This document shows, one piece after another, positions 54,778-63,460 of a stretch of DNA of 64,000 nucleotides. Source of the DNA: Franzmannia qiaohouensis (GTDB lineage Bacteria > Pseudomonadota > Gammaproteobacteria > Pseudomonadales > Halomonadaceae); contig NZ_JARWAM010000004.1 of assembly GCF_031451695.1 (NCBI RefSeq), positions 62,001-126,000 of the forward strand, written 5' to 3'. The first letter of the stretch is position 1. Every line of letters starts with the position of its first letter. The notes under the pieces are model-generated. The model was not told the origin of the DNA and ran no database searches. It worked only from the letters and a program-made list of their open reading frames with translations. The position numbers and the translations under genes are program-made.

Positions 54778-55644
54778 TTACAGCGTCGACCAGTCGCGCC
54801 CACCGTTGTCACTGAGCAACAGCCGGCCCTCGTCATCCGCCGCCACTAGCCGCTCGGGGTCGTTCGGGTCAACCGCCAGGTGCAGCAGGTAGCGTTCACC
54901 CCAGCCTCGTTTTACGACTTCCCACTCGCGGTTGGCTTCCTCAGCCACTAACAGACCACCACCCAGCATGAAGGCATAGAGCCGCCCATCATGGGCCACC
55001 ACCAGGCTCGCGGGACGGCGCTCGGGGTGAATCGGGCGCCAGCGCAGGCCGCCATCCGGGCTCAGCAACAGGCCATCCTGGGTGGCGGCATAGAGATGCT
55101 CGGAGTCGCGGCTCGAGGCCGCCAGGGCAATCAGGCCGTCCGGGGTCCGCTCCTGAATCTGCCATTGCTGGCCGCCGTCGTGGCTGACTTGCAGCTGGCC
55201 GGAAAAGGCACCGTAGAGCACGTCGGGGTCGGCTTCGCTGACGGTGAGCTGATGGAAATCCACCGGACCATCGGCGCCAGGCGAGCGCTGCTCCCAGTGT
55301 TTACCGCCATCGCTGGAGACTACCACGCCAAGGTTGCCGCCCCGGGCCGGATGGCCGCTGGCGAAGAAAGTCTCGGCGTCAGTGGGGTGCGGCGTGAAGC
55401 CCATGAAATCATGGGCCTCCTCCGACACTCGGCGCGCCAGCCGATCAGCACCGATGGCATAGAAGCCATGGTGGGTGGCCAGCCAGATCCGCTCGCTGTC
55501 GGCGCGGTCGAAGGCCAGGCCGTGAATATGGGTCTGTTGGCGTAATTGCTCGAGGCTGATGCCCTCCGGCTCGCGGGAACAGCCCGCCAGCAGCAGGCTC
55601 GCCACGGCGGTCAGCAGCAGGAAAGCACGTCGGAAGTCGCGCAT
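54778..55644 (-). CDS. F510_1955-type beta-propeller lipoprotein
   Basis: About 288 residues. Start at MRDFRRAF (55644); lipobox LLLAGC gives a lipoprotein. Repeated SSDGGKHWEQRS, SHDGGQQWQIQER, SPDGGLRWRPIH and SDNGGRDWSTL blocks are BNR/sialidase-type propeller repeats. Family members (often named F510_1955 glycosylhydrolase) are found in copper-resistance clusters; enzymatic activity is not established. Confidence 0.82.
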   Translation of the reverse strand: MRDFRRAFLLLTAVASLLLAGCSREPEGISLEQLRQQTHIHGLAFDRADSERIWLATHHGFYAIGADRLARRVSEEAHDFMGFTPHPTDAETFFASGHPARGGNLGVVVSSDGGKHWEQRSPGADGPVDFHQLTVSEADPDVLYGAFSGQLQVSHDGGQQWQIQERTPDGLIALAASSRDSEHLYAATQDGLLLSPDGGLRWRPIHPERRPASLVVAHDGRLYAFMLGGGLLVAEEANREWEVVKRGWGERYLLHLAVDPNDPERLVAADDEGRLLLSDNGGRDWSTL

Positions 55645-55721
55645 CGCAAGAGGTCCTCGTTCATTCGGGTAAGGCCGGAGCTGGCGCGCAGCGCCGCGTT
55701 TGGCGGTGTCATAGGGCAGCC

Positions 55722-57332
55722 TCAGTTCACGCGGATCGTCGCCATCATGCCCAGTTCCTCGTGCTCGATGATATGGCAGTGGAATAGCCAGTCGCCAGGC
55801 TCGCGGAACACCATGCGCAGCTTGAGACGCTGGTAGGGTGCCAGGTTGACGGTGTCCTTCCAGGCCAGCCACGGCGCCTCACGCCACTCGTCGTCGGCAT
55901 CGCGGGTGGCGATCACCTGGAAGTGAGTACCGTGTACATGGAAGGGGTGGTCCATGTGGGAGTTGTTGAAGACCTCCCACTCCTCTACCTCGCCGGCCCG
56001 GCCCTCGAAGAGGACCTCGTCCATGGCGAAGGCACGCCCGTTGATCAGGAAGTCCACCTCCGGGCGAGCATCGCCGTCCTGACCAGCACCGTGGGCGGCA
56101 TGACTGGCCCCCGGGCCATGGGTGTGGTGGTGGCTGTCGCTGCCACCTCCATGCTCGGCATGGGGATCGGCGTGGCCCTCGCCGTGGTCGTCATGGCCCG
56201 GCATCACCTCGCTAAACTCCACCCGGCGCCGTACGTCCGGCTCGCCCAGGGGCTCGACGCGTCCCAGACGCTCGGGCAGTGCCACGGCAGGATAGACGCC
56301 GGCGTTTAGGGTGTTGATCGACAGCAGCGGCAACACGTCGTCCAAGTGTGGCGGCCGAGCGCCCATCCAGCCGCGCTCATAGGGGTAGCTTGCCAGCAGG
56401 AAGCGTTCATCGGCCCGCTCACTTACCCTTACCAGCAGGTCGGCGCGCTCCCCCGGGGTGAGCAGCAGTTCCTCGAGTGGCCGCGGCCGCCCGATCAGCC
56501 CGCCATCGGTGCCGATCAGGGTGAGTTCGTGCGCATCCAGGCGCAGGCGCAGGTAGCGGCCGGCACAGGCATTGACCAGCCGTAGCCGCAGCGTCGTACC
56601 CGGTGCCACATCCAGACGCGGTTCGCGCTGGCCGTTGACCAACAGCAGCTCACCTTCGCGGCCGTTCATCCAGTCCTCGGCGGTATGCGCTGCCACCTCC
56701 CCCTCCACATCGAGACGCAGGTCGCTGACCATCAGCAGGTGCTCTTCCACCTCCGCGGGCAACACGTCCTGAGCGGGCCTTACCAGCAGTGCGCCTGCCA
56801 AGCCGTGGGCGATTTGCCGGGCGGTGCCATGGTGTGGGTGAGGATGGAACCAGTGCAGGCCGGCGCTGCCCTCGGGGAGGGTGTAGCGGTACTGGCGGGA
56901 CTCGCCCGGCGCCACGGCGTCCCACGGGGCGCCATCCTGGGCCGGCGGCACCGGCACGCCATGCCAGTGCACGGTGGTCTCATGCGACAGCTCATTGAAT
57001 AGGGTGACATCCAGTTCATCGCCTTCCCTCACTTCAATCAGCGGCAGTACCTTGCCGTTGTAGAGCCACAGCCTGGCTTCCAGCTCGTCGTTCAGTGGCA
57101 CTGCATGGGGCGCCGGGGTCAAGGCACTTTGGAAATGGCCGGCAGCATCGCTCAGATTGACGATACGAGGCAGCGGCTGAAGTGCCTGGCCACCCTCCGG
57201 CAAGGCGGTAAGCATGGCCGGGGCAGCCGAATGGGGATGTTGGCGGGATAAAGCAAAGCCCATGCCACCCGCGGTAGATAGCACCAAGGCGCCTAGCGCC
57301 GAATAGCCTAGAAAGTCGCGACGATTCATCAA
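55722..57332 (-). CDS. Multicopper oxidase (CopA/CueO type)
   Basis: 536 residues. Tat signal NRRDFLGYSALGALVLSTAGG. Copper-binding motifs HWHGVPVPP, WFHPHPHHG, HPFHVHGTHF and FHCHIIEHEELGMM are present. A His-rich insert (HDDHGEGHADPHAEHGGG and SHHHTHGPGASHAAHGAG) should bind extra copper. It oxidises Cu(I) in the periplasm. Upstream divergent region holds an FNR-like box. Confidence 0.94.
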   Translation of the reverse strand: MMNRRDFLGYSALGALVLSTAGGMGFALSRQHPHSAAPAMLTALPEGGQALQPLPRIVNLSDAAGHFQSALTPAPHAVPLNDELEARLWLYNGKVLPLIEVREGDELDVTLFNELSHETTVHWHGVPVPPAQDGAPWDAVAPGESRQYRYTLPEGSAGLHWFHPHPHHGTARQIAHGLAGALLVRPAQDVLPAEVEEHLLMVSDLRLDVEGEVAAHTAEDWMNGREGELLLVNGQREPRLDVAPGTTLRLRLVNACAGRYLRLRLDAHELTLIGTDGGLIGRPRPLEELLLTPGERADLLVRVSERADERFLLASYPYERGWMGARPPHLDDVLPLLSINTLNAGVYPAVALPERLGRVEPLGEPDVRRRVEFSEVMPGHDDHGEGHADPHAEHGGGSDSHHHTHGPGASHAAHGAGQDGDARPEVDFLINGRAFAMDEVLFEGRAGEVEEWEVFNNSHMDHPFHVHGTHFQVIATRDADDEWREAPWLAWKDTVNLAPYQRLKLRMVFREPGDWLFHCHIIEHEELGMMATIRVN

Positions 57333-57399
57333 CTTGTCCTCATGACATGAACACTCTCACCGGGGATCGCTTACCACGGTGCAACAGGGGCAAGAGGGT

Positions 57400-57735
57400 T
57401 CAGGCGCGAGGAGGACGCTCGAAGGGGGCGATAGATCTGGAGGGATTGCCCAGGCCCGGGCTGGCCGTGAAGTGGCCAGATACTACTTGGCGGGTGGCCA
57501 GCTCAGCCATTGAGGCTCCGCACTGGGCGCAAGGCATGCTGCAAGGAGACGCGGCAACCGGATGAGACTCGTCGATCTCGGCGGTTGTAGCCAAGTCCCA
57601 CCCCGCCTGGCTGTGCTTGGCCAGGTTCTGCGGGCAGGGGCCGTCACCATGATGGTCTTGCGCCGCCACAGGCGCTGCCAACGCCAGTAGCAGGATCATT
57701 AGGCCGATGCGCCAGTAGTGACAGAGTCGAGACAT
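57400..57735 (-). CDS. Small secreted protein of the ERPPR family
   Basis: 111 residues from MSRLCHYW at 57735. Signal peptide WRIGLMILLLALAAPVAAQ, then DHHGDGPCPQNLAK, Cys in PCSMPCAQC, and the ending FERPPRA. Paralogue of the protein at 51264. Metal handling inferred. Transcribed just before the multicopper oxidase. Confidence 0.65.
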   Translation of the reverse strand: MSRLCHYWRIGLMILLLALAAPVAAQDHHGDGPCPQNLAKHSQAGWDLATTAEIDESHPVAASPCSMPCAQCGASMAELATRQVVSGHFTASPGLGNPSRSIAPFERPPRA

Positions 57736-57837
57736 GTGCTGATAAGGCCATGCAAGCCAAACGGACCGCGAGTATTTCACGCGCCCAAGGACGCCCGCAA
57801 CCAGCGTCCCGCACGCAGGTTTACCATCGATGTGCCC

Positions 57838-57851
57838 TTGATCTGCATCAA
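57838..57851. promoter_or_regulatory. FNR/Anr-type box TTGAT-CTGC-ATCAA
   Basis: Perfect match to the FNR consensus TTGAT-N4-ATCAA, in the divergent gap, 62 bp before the ATG at 57913 and 103 bp from that at 57735. It suggests oxygen-responsive control of one or both genes. Confidence 0.7.
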
Positions 57852-57912
57852 TAGCAAGGTGGCGGCGATGCACTAGGGTAAGTACAACGCCACGTCAGTC
57901 GAGCCTCAGGCC

Positions 57913-58338
57913 ATGGACACAGCCGCACCCGCGCCACATCCCGGATCAAAGCACTGCGGCCGGTCATTCTGGCTCAGCGTTTTTCTGCTGGCGTTGATAC
58001 TGGTGGTAGCACCTCGCTTGTCCCACGCCCATACCGAGCCAACGGGGTCTCCCAGCAACGCAGTAGCGCCGGCTGGCCTTGCGCTCTCTGCGCCTGAGGG
58101 CACGTCTTCTCCGCGACTCACCACACCACCCGAGACCCCACGCTGCGATCATGGGCACGCGGCGTTCCAGACTGTGGGTCCCCTACCCCGGCTCGGCCTC
58201 GATCACGACGCCGATCATGATGCATATGACGACAGCGAAGCGCCCATTCGCCCGCCTGCCCATCATCCCGCGGTACTGCCCCCTTCCATTCCCCCGGTCA
58301 TCCCCCTCTACCTGCTCACGCAGCGATTCCGGTCCTGA
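57913..58338 (+). CDS. Small secreted His/Asp-rich protein
   Basis: 141 residues. Hydrophobic N-terminus (FWLSVFLLALILVVAPRLSHA), then a Pro/His/Asp-rich mature part (DHDADHDAYDD, PPAHHPAVLPPSIPP) with a basic end. No family recognised; metal-binding composition fits the copper locus. Confidence 0.6.
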   Translation: MDTAAPAPHPGSKHCGRSFWLSVFLLALILVVAPRLSHAHTEPTGSPSNAVAPAGLALSAPEGTSSPRLTTPPETPRCDHGHAAFQTVGPLPRLGLDHDADHDAYDDSEAPIRPPAHHPAVLPPSIPPVIPLYLLTQRFRS

Positions 58339-58378
58339 GTCTCGCGGCTCACTCATCGTTGACAGTGACGAACGAACA

Positions 58379-58410
58379 TTGACCTGTGTGCCCCACACAG
58401 CTCGCAGAAT
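58379..58410 (+). promoter_or_regulatory. MerR-type promoter with CTGTGTG dyad
   Basis: A TTGACC -35 (58379-58384) and a weak CAGAAT -10 (58405-58410) are 20 bp apart, longer than normal as in MerR/CueR promoters; the dyad CTGTGTG-CCC-CACACAG at 58384-58400 fills the spacer. Control of the Met-rich protein by a MerR-family copper sensor is inferred. Confidence 0.5.
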
Positions 58411-58459
58411 GTAGGTGATGATCATCGATCGGGCTCTCTTGCCCGACGGGAGAATGAAC

Positions 58460-59056
58460 ATGAAGACTCATAAGCACGCTATCGCCCTCGGGCTTGCCCT
58501 GTCACTCGCTGTAAGCGGCACCGGCCTCGTCCTCGCGCAAGGCATGATGGGCGACCAAACGAGCCAAGGACGCACCATAATGGGTGGGATGATGGGCAGC
58601 CAGGCCGGCATGGGCCCTGGCATGATGGGGGACATGATGGGCGGCGATCAGGGCGGCATGGGCCCCGGGATGATGCAGGGCATGATGGCCGGCGGCATGA
58701 TGCCTTGCCCGATGATGAGCAAGGGCATGGGCATGATGCAGATGCTCGAACCCGAGCAGCGCAGCGAGATGCGTGGGCTGATGCAGGAGCACCGCCCTGC
58801 CCAGTTCGAGCGCATGGGTCGCATGATGAACCTGCGCGACGACCTGATGGCCGAGATGCACGGCGAGCGCCCCGACCCGGAGGCCGTGCAGGTACTCCAC
58901 GGCCAGATGGCCGAGCTGCATGGCGAAATGATGGCCGAGATGGTGCGCATGCGGAATGCCATGCATGACCTGCTCACCGACGAGCAGCGCCAGCAGCTCG
59001 AACGAAGCGTACCCGAGAGCAGCGTCGATCCCGATGACCACGACGCCCACCACTGA
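58460..59056 (+). CDS. Met/His-rich periplasmic Spy-like protein
   Basis: About 198 residues; ATG at 58460 has GGGAG 7 nt upstream. Signal peptide AIALGLALSLAVSGTGLVLA; Met/Gly-rich region (MGPGMMGDMMGG) that could bind Cu(I); then a helical Spy/CpxP-like part (EQRSEMRGLMQEH, MAELHGEMMAEMVR, HDLLTDEQRQQLE) and a His/Asp tail DDHDAHH. Probably a periplasmic copper-binding chaperone-like protein upstream of copA. Confidence 0.8.
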   Translation: MKTHKHAIALGLALSLAVSGTGLVLAQGMMGDQTSQGRTIMGGMMGSQAGMGPGMMGDMMGGDQGGMGPGMMQGMMAGGMMPCPMMSKGMGMMQMLEPEQRSEMRGLMQEHRPAQFERMGRMMNLRDDLMAEMHGERPDPEAVQVLHGQMAELHGEMMAEMVRMRNAMHDLLTDEQRQQLERSVPESSVDPDDHDAHH

Positions 59057-59135
59057 ATCGCGGCGATAGACGCGTCAGAACCTACGGGCGGCTCGCCAAT
59101 GGCCGCCCCTTCGGCCCGCTAGCAGGAGGCATGCG

Positions 59136-61415
59136 ATGACCGATTCGACGGCCAAGACGATCACCCTCACGGTGCCCGGCATGGGCAGCGACCACTGTGC
59201 CGGCATCGTGCGCAAGACGCTCCAGCGCCTCGACGGCGTGGGCGAGATCGAGACCAATATCGCCAACCATCGGGTCAGCGTGACCCTCGACGACGACGGC
59301 CCCGACGGAGAGGCACTGAAAGGCGCCGTGGAAGGCGCCGGCTATGACGTCGCGGCGGTGCAAGACCAAGGCGACGACGTAGGCGACAGTGACGCCGAGA
59401 TCGAGGAAGCCTATCTCGGCCAGGCCCGCAAGCGGCTATGGATTGCCGGCGTGCCCACCACCCTGATCATGCTGCTGATGATGCCGCATATGTTCTGGCA
59501 GCCGATTCCCGGTTATCTAGCGATCGTGGCGCTGCTGGCCTTCCCGGTGGTGTTCCTCTACGGCGGTATCGCCACCCATAAATCGAGCTGGCGCTCGCTG
59601 AAGAACGGCACCTTCAATATGGACGTGCTGATCTCCATGGGCAGCCTGCCGCCCTATTTGATCGGGCTGATCGGGTTCGTCTATCCGATGACCTCGTTCA
59701 TCGAGATGGCCGCCACCATCATGACCTTCCACCTGCTGGGGCGCTACCTGGAGGCTCTGGCCAAGGGGCGCGCCTCCCAGGCGATCCGCCGCCTGCTGAC
59801 CCTGGGCGCCAAGACCGCCCGAGTGGAGCGCAACGGCGAGGAGGTCGAAGTCCCGGTGAAGGAGCTGGCACCGGGCGATATCATGATCGTGCGCCCCGGC
59901 GACAAGGTCCCCACGGACGGCGAGGTGGTCGATGGCGAGAGCCATCTGGACGAGTCCATCGCCACCGGCGAATCGGTGCCGGTCTACAAGAGCCGCGGCG
60001 ACAGCGTGATCGGCGCCACCCTCAACAAGGAGGGCCGGCTGCGGGTCAAGGCCACTCGGGTCGGCGGCGACACCTTCCTGGCCCAGGTGGTGCGCCTGAT
60101 CGACCAGGCCCAGGGCTCGCGGGTGCCGATCCAGGAGTTTGCCGACCGTATGACCGGCCGCTTCGTGCCGGCGGTGCTGCTGATCGCCCTGGCCAGCCTG
60201 ATCGTCTGGCTGTTGGTGCCCGACATCATGCGTCCGATCCTCGACTGGGGCGCCGGCTTCCTGCCCTGGGTCAATCCCGAGGCCGCCACCCCGGTGCTGG
60301 CGATCCTCGCCGCCGTCGCGGTGCTGGTCATCGCCTGCCCCTGTGCCCTGGGCCTGGCCACCCCCACCGCGCTGATGGTCGGCTCAGGCATCGGCGCCGA
60401 ACGCGGCATCCTGATTCGCTCCGGTGAGGCGATCCAGACCTTCAAAGACGTCAAGGTGATGGTGCTCGACAAGACCGGCACCATCACCCGCGGCGAACCG
60501 ACCCTCACCGAGGTGGTGGCCGCAGAAGGCGTCGACGAAGCCCGGCTGTTGACCCTGGCGACGAGCGTCGAGAACGCCTCGGAGCATCCCATCGCCCGGG
60601 CCATCGTCGAGGGCGCCCGGGAGCGCGGCGCCGAGCCCGGCGAGGTTCAGGACTTCCGCTCCACTGGCGCCCGCGGCGTCTCGGGGCGGGTGAGCAACGA
60701 GTCGGTGCTGATCGGCAACCGTCGACTGTTGGAAGAGGAAGGTGTGCAGGGCCTCGAGGCACTGGATGACGCCATGAGCGAGCTCGAGGGCAGGGGCCGC
60801 ACCGTAGTGATCGTCGCCGCCGACGGCCAAGCGCTGGGACTGGTGGCCGTGGCCGACACCCTCAAGGAAGAGTCGATCGAGGCCATTCGCGGCATGCACG
60901 CCCTCGGCCTGCACGTGGTGATGATCACCGGCGACAACGAACGCGCTGCACGCGCCGTGGCCAAGGAGGTCGGCATCGATGAGGTTCAGGCCGGGGTGCT
61001 GCCGGAAGGCAAGGTCGACGCTATTCGCGCGCTCCAGGAAAAACACGGCAACCACGTGGCCATGGTTGGTGACGGCATCAACGACGCCCCGGCGCTGACC
61101 CAGGCCAACGTCGGCATCGCCATCGGCGCCGGTGCAGACGTCGCCATCGAGGCCGCCGACGTGACCCTGGTGCGCGGCGAGCTAACCGGCGTGGTAGAGG
61201 CCATGCATCTCTCCCGCGCCACCTACGGCAAGATCGTCCAGAACCTGATCTGGGCCAGCGGCTACAACATCGCGGCCATCCCCATCGCGGCCCTGGGCCT
61301 GCTTCACCCGATGATCGGCGTGATCGCCATGACCGCAAGCTCGCTGTCGGTGATCGGCAACTCGCTGCTGCTCAAGCGGCGCTTCACTCGCGAAACCCCG
61401 CAAGGAGAAGCCTAA
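59136..61415 (+). CDS. copA: Copper-exporting P1B-type ATPase
   Basis: 759 residues. One N-terminal HMA domain (ITLTVPGMGSDHCAGIVRKT) in which the usual first Cys of GMxCxxC is Ser18, leaving Cys21. The pump core is intact: CPC in VIACPCALGLATPTA, DKTGTITRGEP, SEHPIARAI, and GDGINDAPALTQA. It exports Cu(I) (or Ag). The gene opens an operon with the small membrane protein that overlaps its stop as TAATG. Confidence 0.95.
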   Translation: MTDSTAKTITLTVPGMGSDHCAGIVRKTLQRLDGVGEIETNIANHRVSVTLDDDGPDGEALKGAVEGAGYDVAAVQDQGDDVGDSDAEIEEAYLGQARKRLWIAGVPTTLIMLLMMPHMFWQPIPGYLAIVALLAFPVVFLYGGIATHKSSWRSLKNGTFNMDVLISMGSLPPYLIGLIGFVYPMTSFIEMAATIMTFHLLGRYLEALAKGRASQAIRRLLTLGAKTARVERNGEEVEVPVKELAPGDIMIVRPGDKVPTDGEVVDGESHLDESIATGESVPVYKSRGDSVIGATLNKEGRLRVKATRVGGDTFLAQVVRLIDQAQGSRVPIQEFADRMTGRFVPAVLLIALASLIVWLLVPDIMRPILDWGAGFLPWVNPEAATPVLAILAAVAVLVIACPCALGLATPTALMVGSGIGAERGILIRSGEAIQTFKDVKVMVLDKTGTITRGEPTLTEVVAAEGVDEARLLTLATSVENASEHPIARAIVEGARERGAEPGEVQDFRSTGARGVSGRVSNESVLIGNRRLLEEEGVQGLEALDDAMSELEGRGRTVVIVAADGQALGLVAVADTLKEESIEAIRGMHALGLHVVMITGDNERAARAVAKEVGIDEVQAGVLPEGKVDAIRALQEKHGNHVAMVGDGINDAPALTQANVGIAIGAGADVAIEAADVTLVRGELTGVVEAMHLSRATYGKIVQNLIWASGYNIAAIPIAALGLLHPMIGVIAMTASSLSVIGNSLLLKRRFTRETPQGEA

Positions 61416-61597
61416 TGAACCGCCTTCACCACTGGATGATGACCGCTTGCGTGGGACTGATGGCGGCGGTCATGCTGCTGCTGATGTGGCGCGCCCAGTC
61501 GCTGGGCGGCGGCGCCTGGCTGCTACTGCCCATGGCCATGTGCCTTGGCGCCCACTGGCTGCTGCATCGTCACTGGCACCGGGAACAGGACAAGTAA
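61415..61597 (+). CDS. Small membrane protein (DUF2933-like)
   Basis: 60 residues; two hydrophobic segments (MTACVGLMAAVMLLLMW and GGAWLLLPMAMCLGAHWLL) and a His-rich end HRHWHREQDK. Start overlaps the copA stop. Similar small proteins accompany copper ATPases; assignment to DUF2933 is tentative. Confidence 0.7.
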   Translation: MNRLHHWMMTACVGLMAAVMLLLMWRAQSLGGGAWLLLPMAMCLGAHWLLHRHWHREQDK

Positions 61598-61654
61598 CCT
61601 GGCGCCAGCTGTGGCGGATTGCAACGGCCCCCGAAGGTGAGCCATGCCGACATA

Positions 61655-63025
61655 TCACCGTGGCCATCTCGTATGGTGTCCATCGATCACGAAGATGTGC
61701 CGATGTCGGCCTTGCGTGTGGTGGTGAGGATGGCAGTGGGGTTCCGGCCCCTCCCACCCTTCGTGTTCGTGCTGATGGTGCTTATCATGGTAATGCAGAT
61801 GGGTATGCGTCATGGGGGCATGATCGTGCTCGAGAACCAGCGGATCATGGGCACGCCATACCAGTGCCGCTAGCGCCGTTGCCCCCAACGCTACCATTCC
61901 CAGCACGGCGAAGGTTTCAGCAAGGCCGAGATGCGCTCCCATCCAGCCCGCCAGCGGATAGGTCGCCAGCCAGCAGCCGTGCGACAGTGAAAACTGCGCG
62001 GCGAACAGCGCCGGTCGATCCTCCGACTGACAGGAGCGCTTGAGCAGGCGCCCGGCGGGGGTCATGACCAGCGAAGCGCCAGCGCCGAGCAGCAGCCACA
62101 ACCCAAGAAGCCCGACGAGCTCGGGGCCGAACAGACCCAACGAGAGGCTCAGGGTCATCAGCAAGCCGCCCAGCAGCATGACCGGCCGTTCGGGCAACCG
62201 ATCCAACACCTTGGGAAGCAGCAAGGCCACCAGCATGGAGCCCCCACCGGCCGCGGCAAAGGCCAGGGCTACCTCGCGCTCGCCCAGCCCCAGCATCGAG
62301 CGTACGTAGACCACCGTATTGACGATCTGCATGGCCCCGGCGGCCGATACCGCCAGGTTCAATGCCAAGAGTCCGCGCAGCCTAGGCGTCTTGAGGTAGA
62401 TCCTCAGGCCATGGGAGACGCGCTGCCAGACGCCCGGCGCGTCCGCCACCGGACGAGGCGAGGGCAGTGTCACCGACACGATCAATGCCGCCGAGAGCAG
62501 GAAGGCCAAGGCGTTGAGCACGAACAACACATCGAAGCCCATCACCATCAGCAGCGCCGCCGCGGCCACCGGGCTCAGCAGGTTCTCCAGGTCATAGGCG
62601 AGGCGCGACAGCGACAGCGCCCGGGTGTACTGCCCATCATCCTCCAGAATGTCGGGGATTGTCGCCTGGAAGACCGGTGTGAAGCCTGCCGAGCAGGCGT
62701 TGAGCAGGAAGATCAGCACATAGATCTGCCACACCTCGGTGACGAAAGGCAGCGCGCAGACCACCGCCGCTCGCAGTAGGTCCAGGCCGACCAGCAGCCA
62801 GCGCCGTGGCAGGCGCGCCGCATAGGCGCCCACCAGTGGCGCGATGCCAACATAGGCCACCATCTTGATCGCCAGTGCCGTGCCCAGCACGACCCCCGCC
62901 TGCCCCGCCGCCAGGTCATGGGCCAGCAGTGCCAGGGCCACCGTGGTCAGGCCTGTGCCGACCAACGCAATGACCTGGGCAGCGAACAGGTGACGGTAGA
63001 CGCGGTTGGCGAGCACGTCGAGCAT
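61655..63025 (-). CDS. MFS transporter with His-rich C-terminus (nickel/cobalt type)
   Basis: 456 residues, twelve helices of an MFS exporter (for example YVGIAPLVGAYAARLPRRWLL and GFTPVFQATIPDIL), then a cytoplasmic tail with 20 or so His (HTHLHYHDKHHQHEHEG, HCHPHHHTQGRHRH). The tail and the adjacent RcnR/CsoR-type repressor fit a Ni/Co efflux unit similar to NreB. Metal identity is inferred. Confidence 0.88.
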   Translation of the reverse strand: MLDVLANRVYRHLFAAQVIALVGTGLTTVALALLAHDLAAGQAGVVLGTALAIKMVAYVGIAPLVGAYAARLPRRWLLVGLDLLRAAVVCALPFVTEVWQIYVLIFLLNACSAGFTPVFQATIPDILEDDGQYTRALSLSRLAYDLENLLSPVAAAALLMVMGFDVLFVLNALAFLLSAALIVSVTLPSPRPVADAPGVWQRVSHGLRIYLKTPRLRGLLALNLAVSAAGAMQIVNTVVYVRSMLGLGEREVALAFAAAGGGSMLVALLLPKVLDRLPERPVMLLGGLLMTLSLSLGLFGPELVGLLGLWLLLGAGASLVMTPAGRLLKRSCQSEDRPALFAAQFSLSHGCWLATYPLAGWMGAHLGLAETFAVLGMVALGATALAALVWRAHDPLVLEHDHAPMTHTHLHYHDKHHQHEHEGWEGPEPHCHPHHHTQGRHRHIFVIDGHHTRWPR

Positions 63026-63050
63026 GGGGCCTCCTCTCGGGGCGGTGGCG

Positions 63051-63326
63051 CTACAGGTAGCGGGTGATCGTCTTGAACTCCTCTACCCTGGCACGCTGCT
63101 CCTGGCTTTGAGGGCCTAGCGCTTCCTCCAGGCAGTGGTCGATATGGTCCTGCACCAGGGTGCGCTTGGCCTGCTGGATGGCCTTTTCCACAGCGTGAAG
63201 CTGCTGGGCGATGTCCAGGCACGAGCGCCCGTCCTCGATCATCTGGGTCACGCTCTGCAGGTGGCCCCGGGCGCGGCTCAGGCGGTTGATGATGTCAGGG
63301 TGCGACTGGTGAGTATGCGGTGTCAT
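63051..63326 (-). CDS. RcnR/CsoR (DUF156) family metal-sensing repressor
   Basis: 91 residues, the family length. PDIINRLSRARGHLQSVTQM, GRSCLDIAQQLHAVEKAIQQA and TLVQDHIDHCLEEAL carry the family Cys and His positions, with N-terminal His (TPHTHQSH). An RcnR-like set (His4/6, Cys, His, His) suggests Ni(II)/Co(II) rather than Cu(I). It precedes the MFS gene. Confidence 0.92.
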   Translation of the reverse strand: MTPHTHQSHPDIINRLSRARGHLQSVTQMIEDGRSCLDIAQQLHAVEKAIQQAKRTLVQDHIDHCLEEALGPQSQEQRARVEEFKTITRYL

Positions 63327-63350
63327 CTTCAGTTCCTTTATTCTATTCCT

Positions 63351-63367
63351 ATCCTCTGGGAGGGGAT
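63351..63367. promoter_or_regulatory. G-tract operator-like site ATCCTCTGGGAGGGGAT
   Basis: ATCC and GGAT arms flank a G-rich centre 25 bp before the RcnR-like ATG; RcnR/CsoR operators have G-tracts with AT-rich inverted arms. Autoregulation inferred. Confidence 0.45.
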
Positions 63368-63460
63368 GTTAAGCTCTTGCCGGTGCTGTGCCAATGACCC
63401 GCGTCAGGGCTATGCGCTACTCGAAGTCACGTTTCGCTGCCCTCCTGGTACATTACTTTC

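Noticed and set aside
57961..58158. Small minus-strand frame in the His-rich gene
   Set aside because: Overlaps the better supported plus-strand gene with signal peptide and has no ribosome site.
61447..62043. Plus-strand frame over the copA tail and the MFS gene
   Set aside because: Overlaps better supported genes and has no motif.
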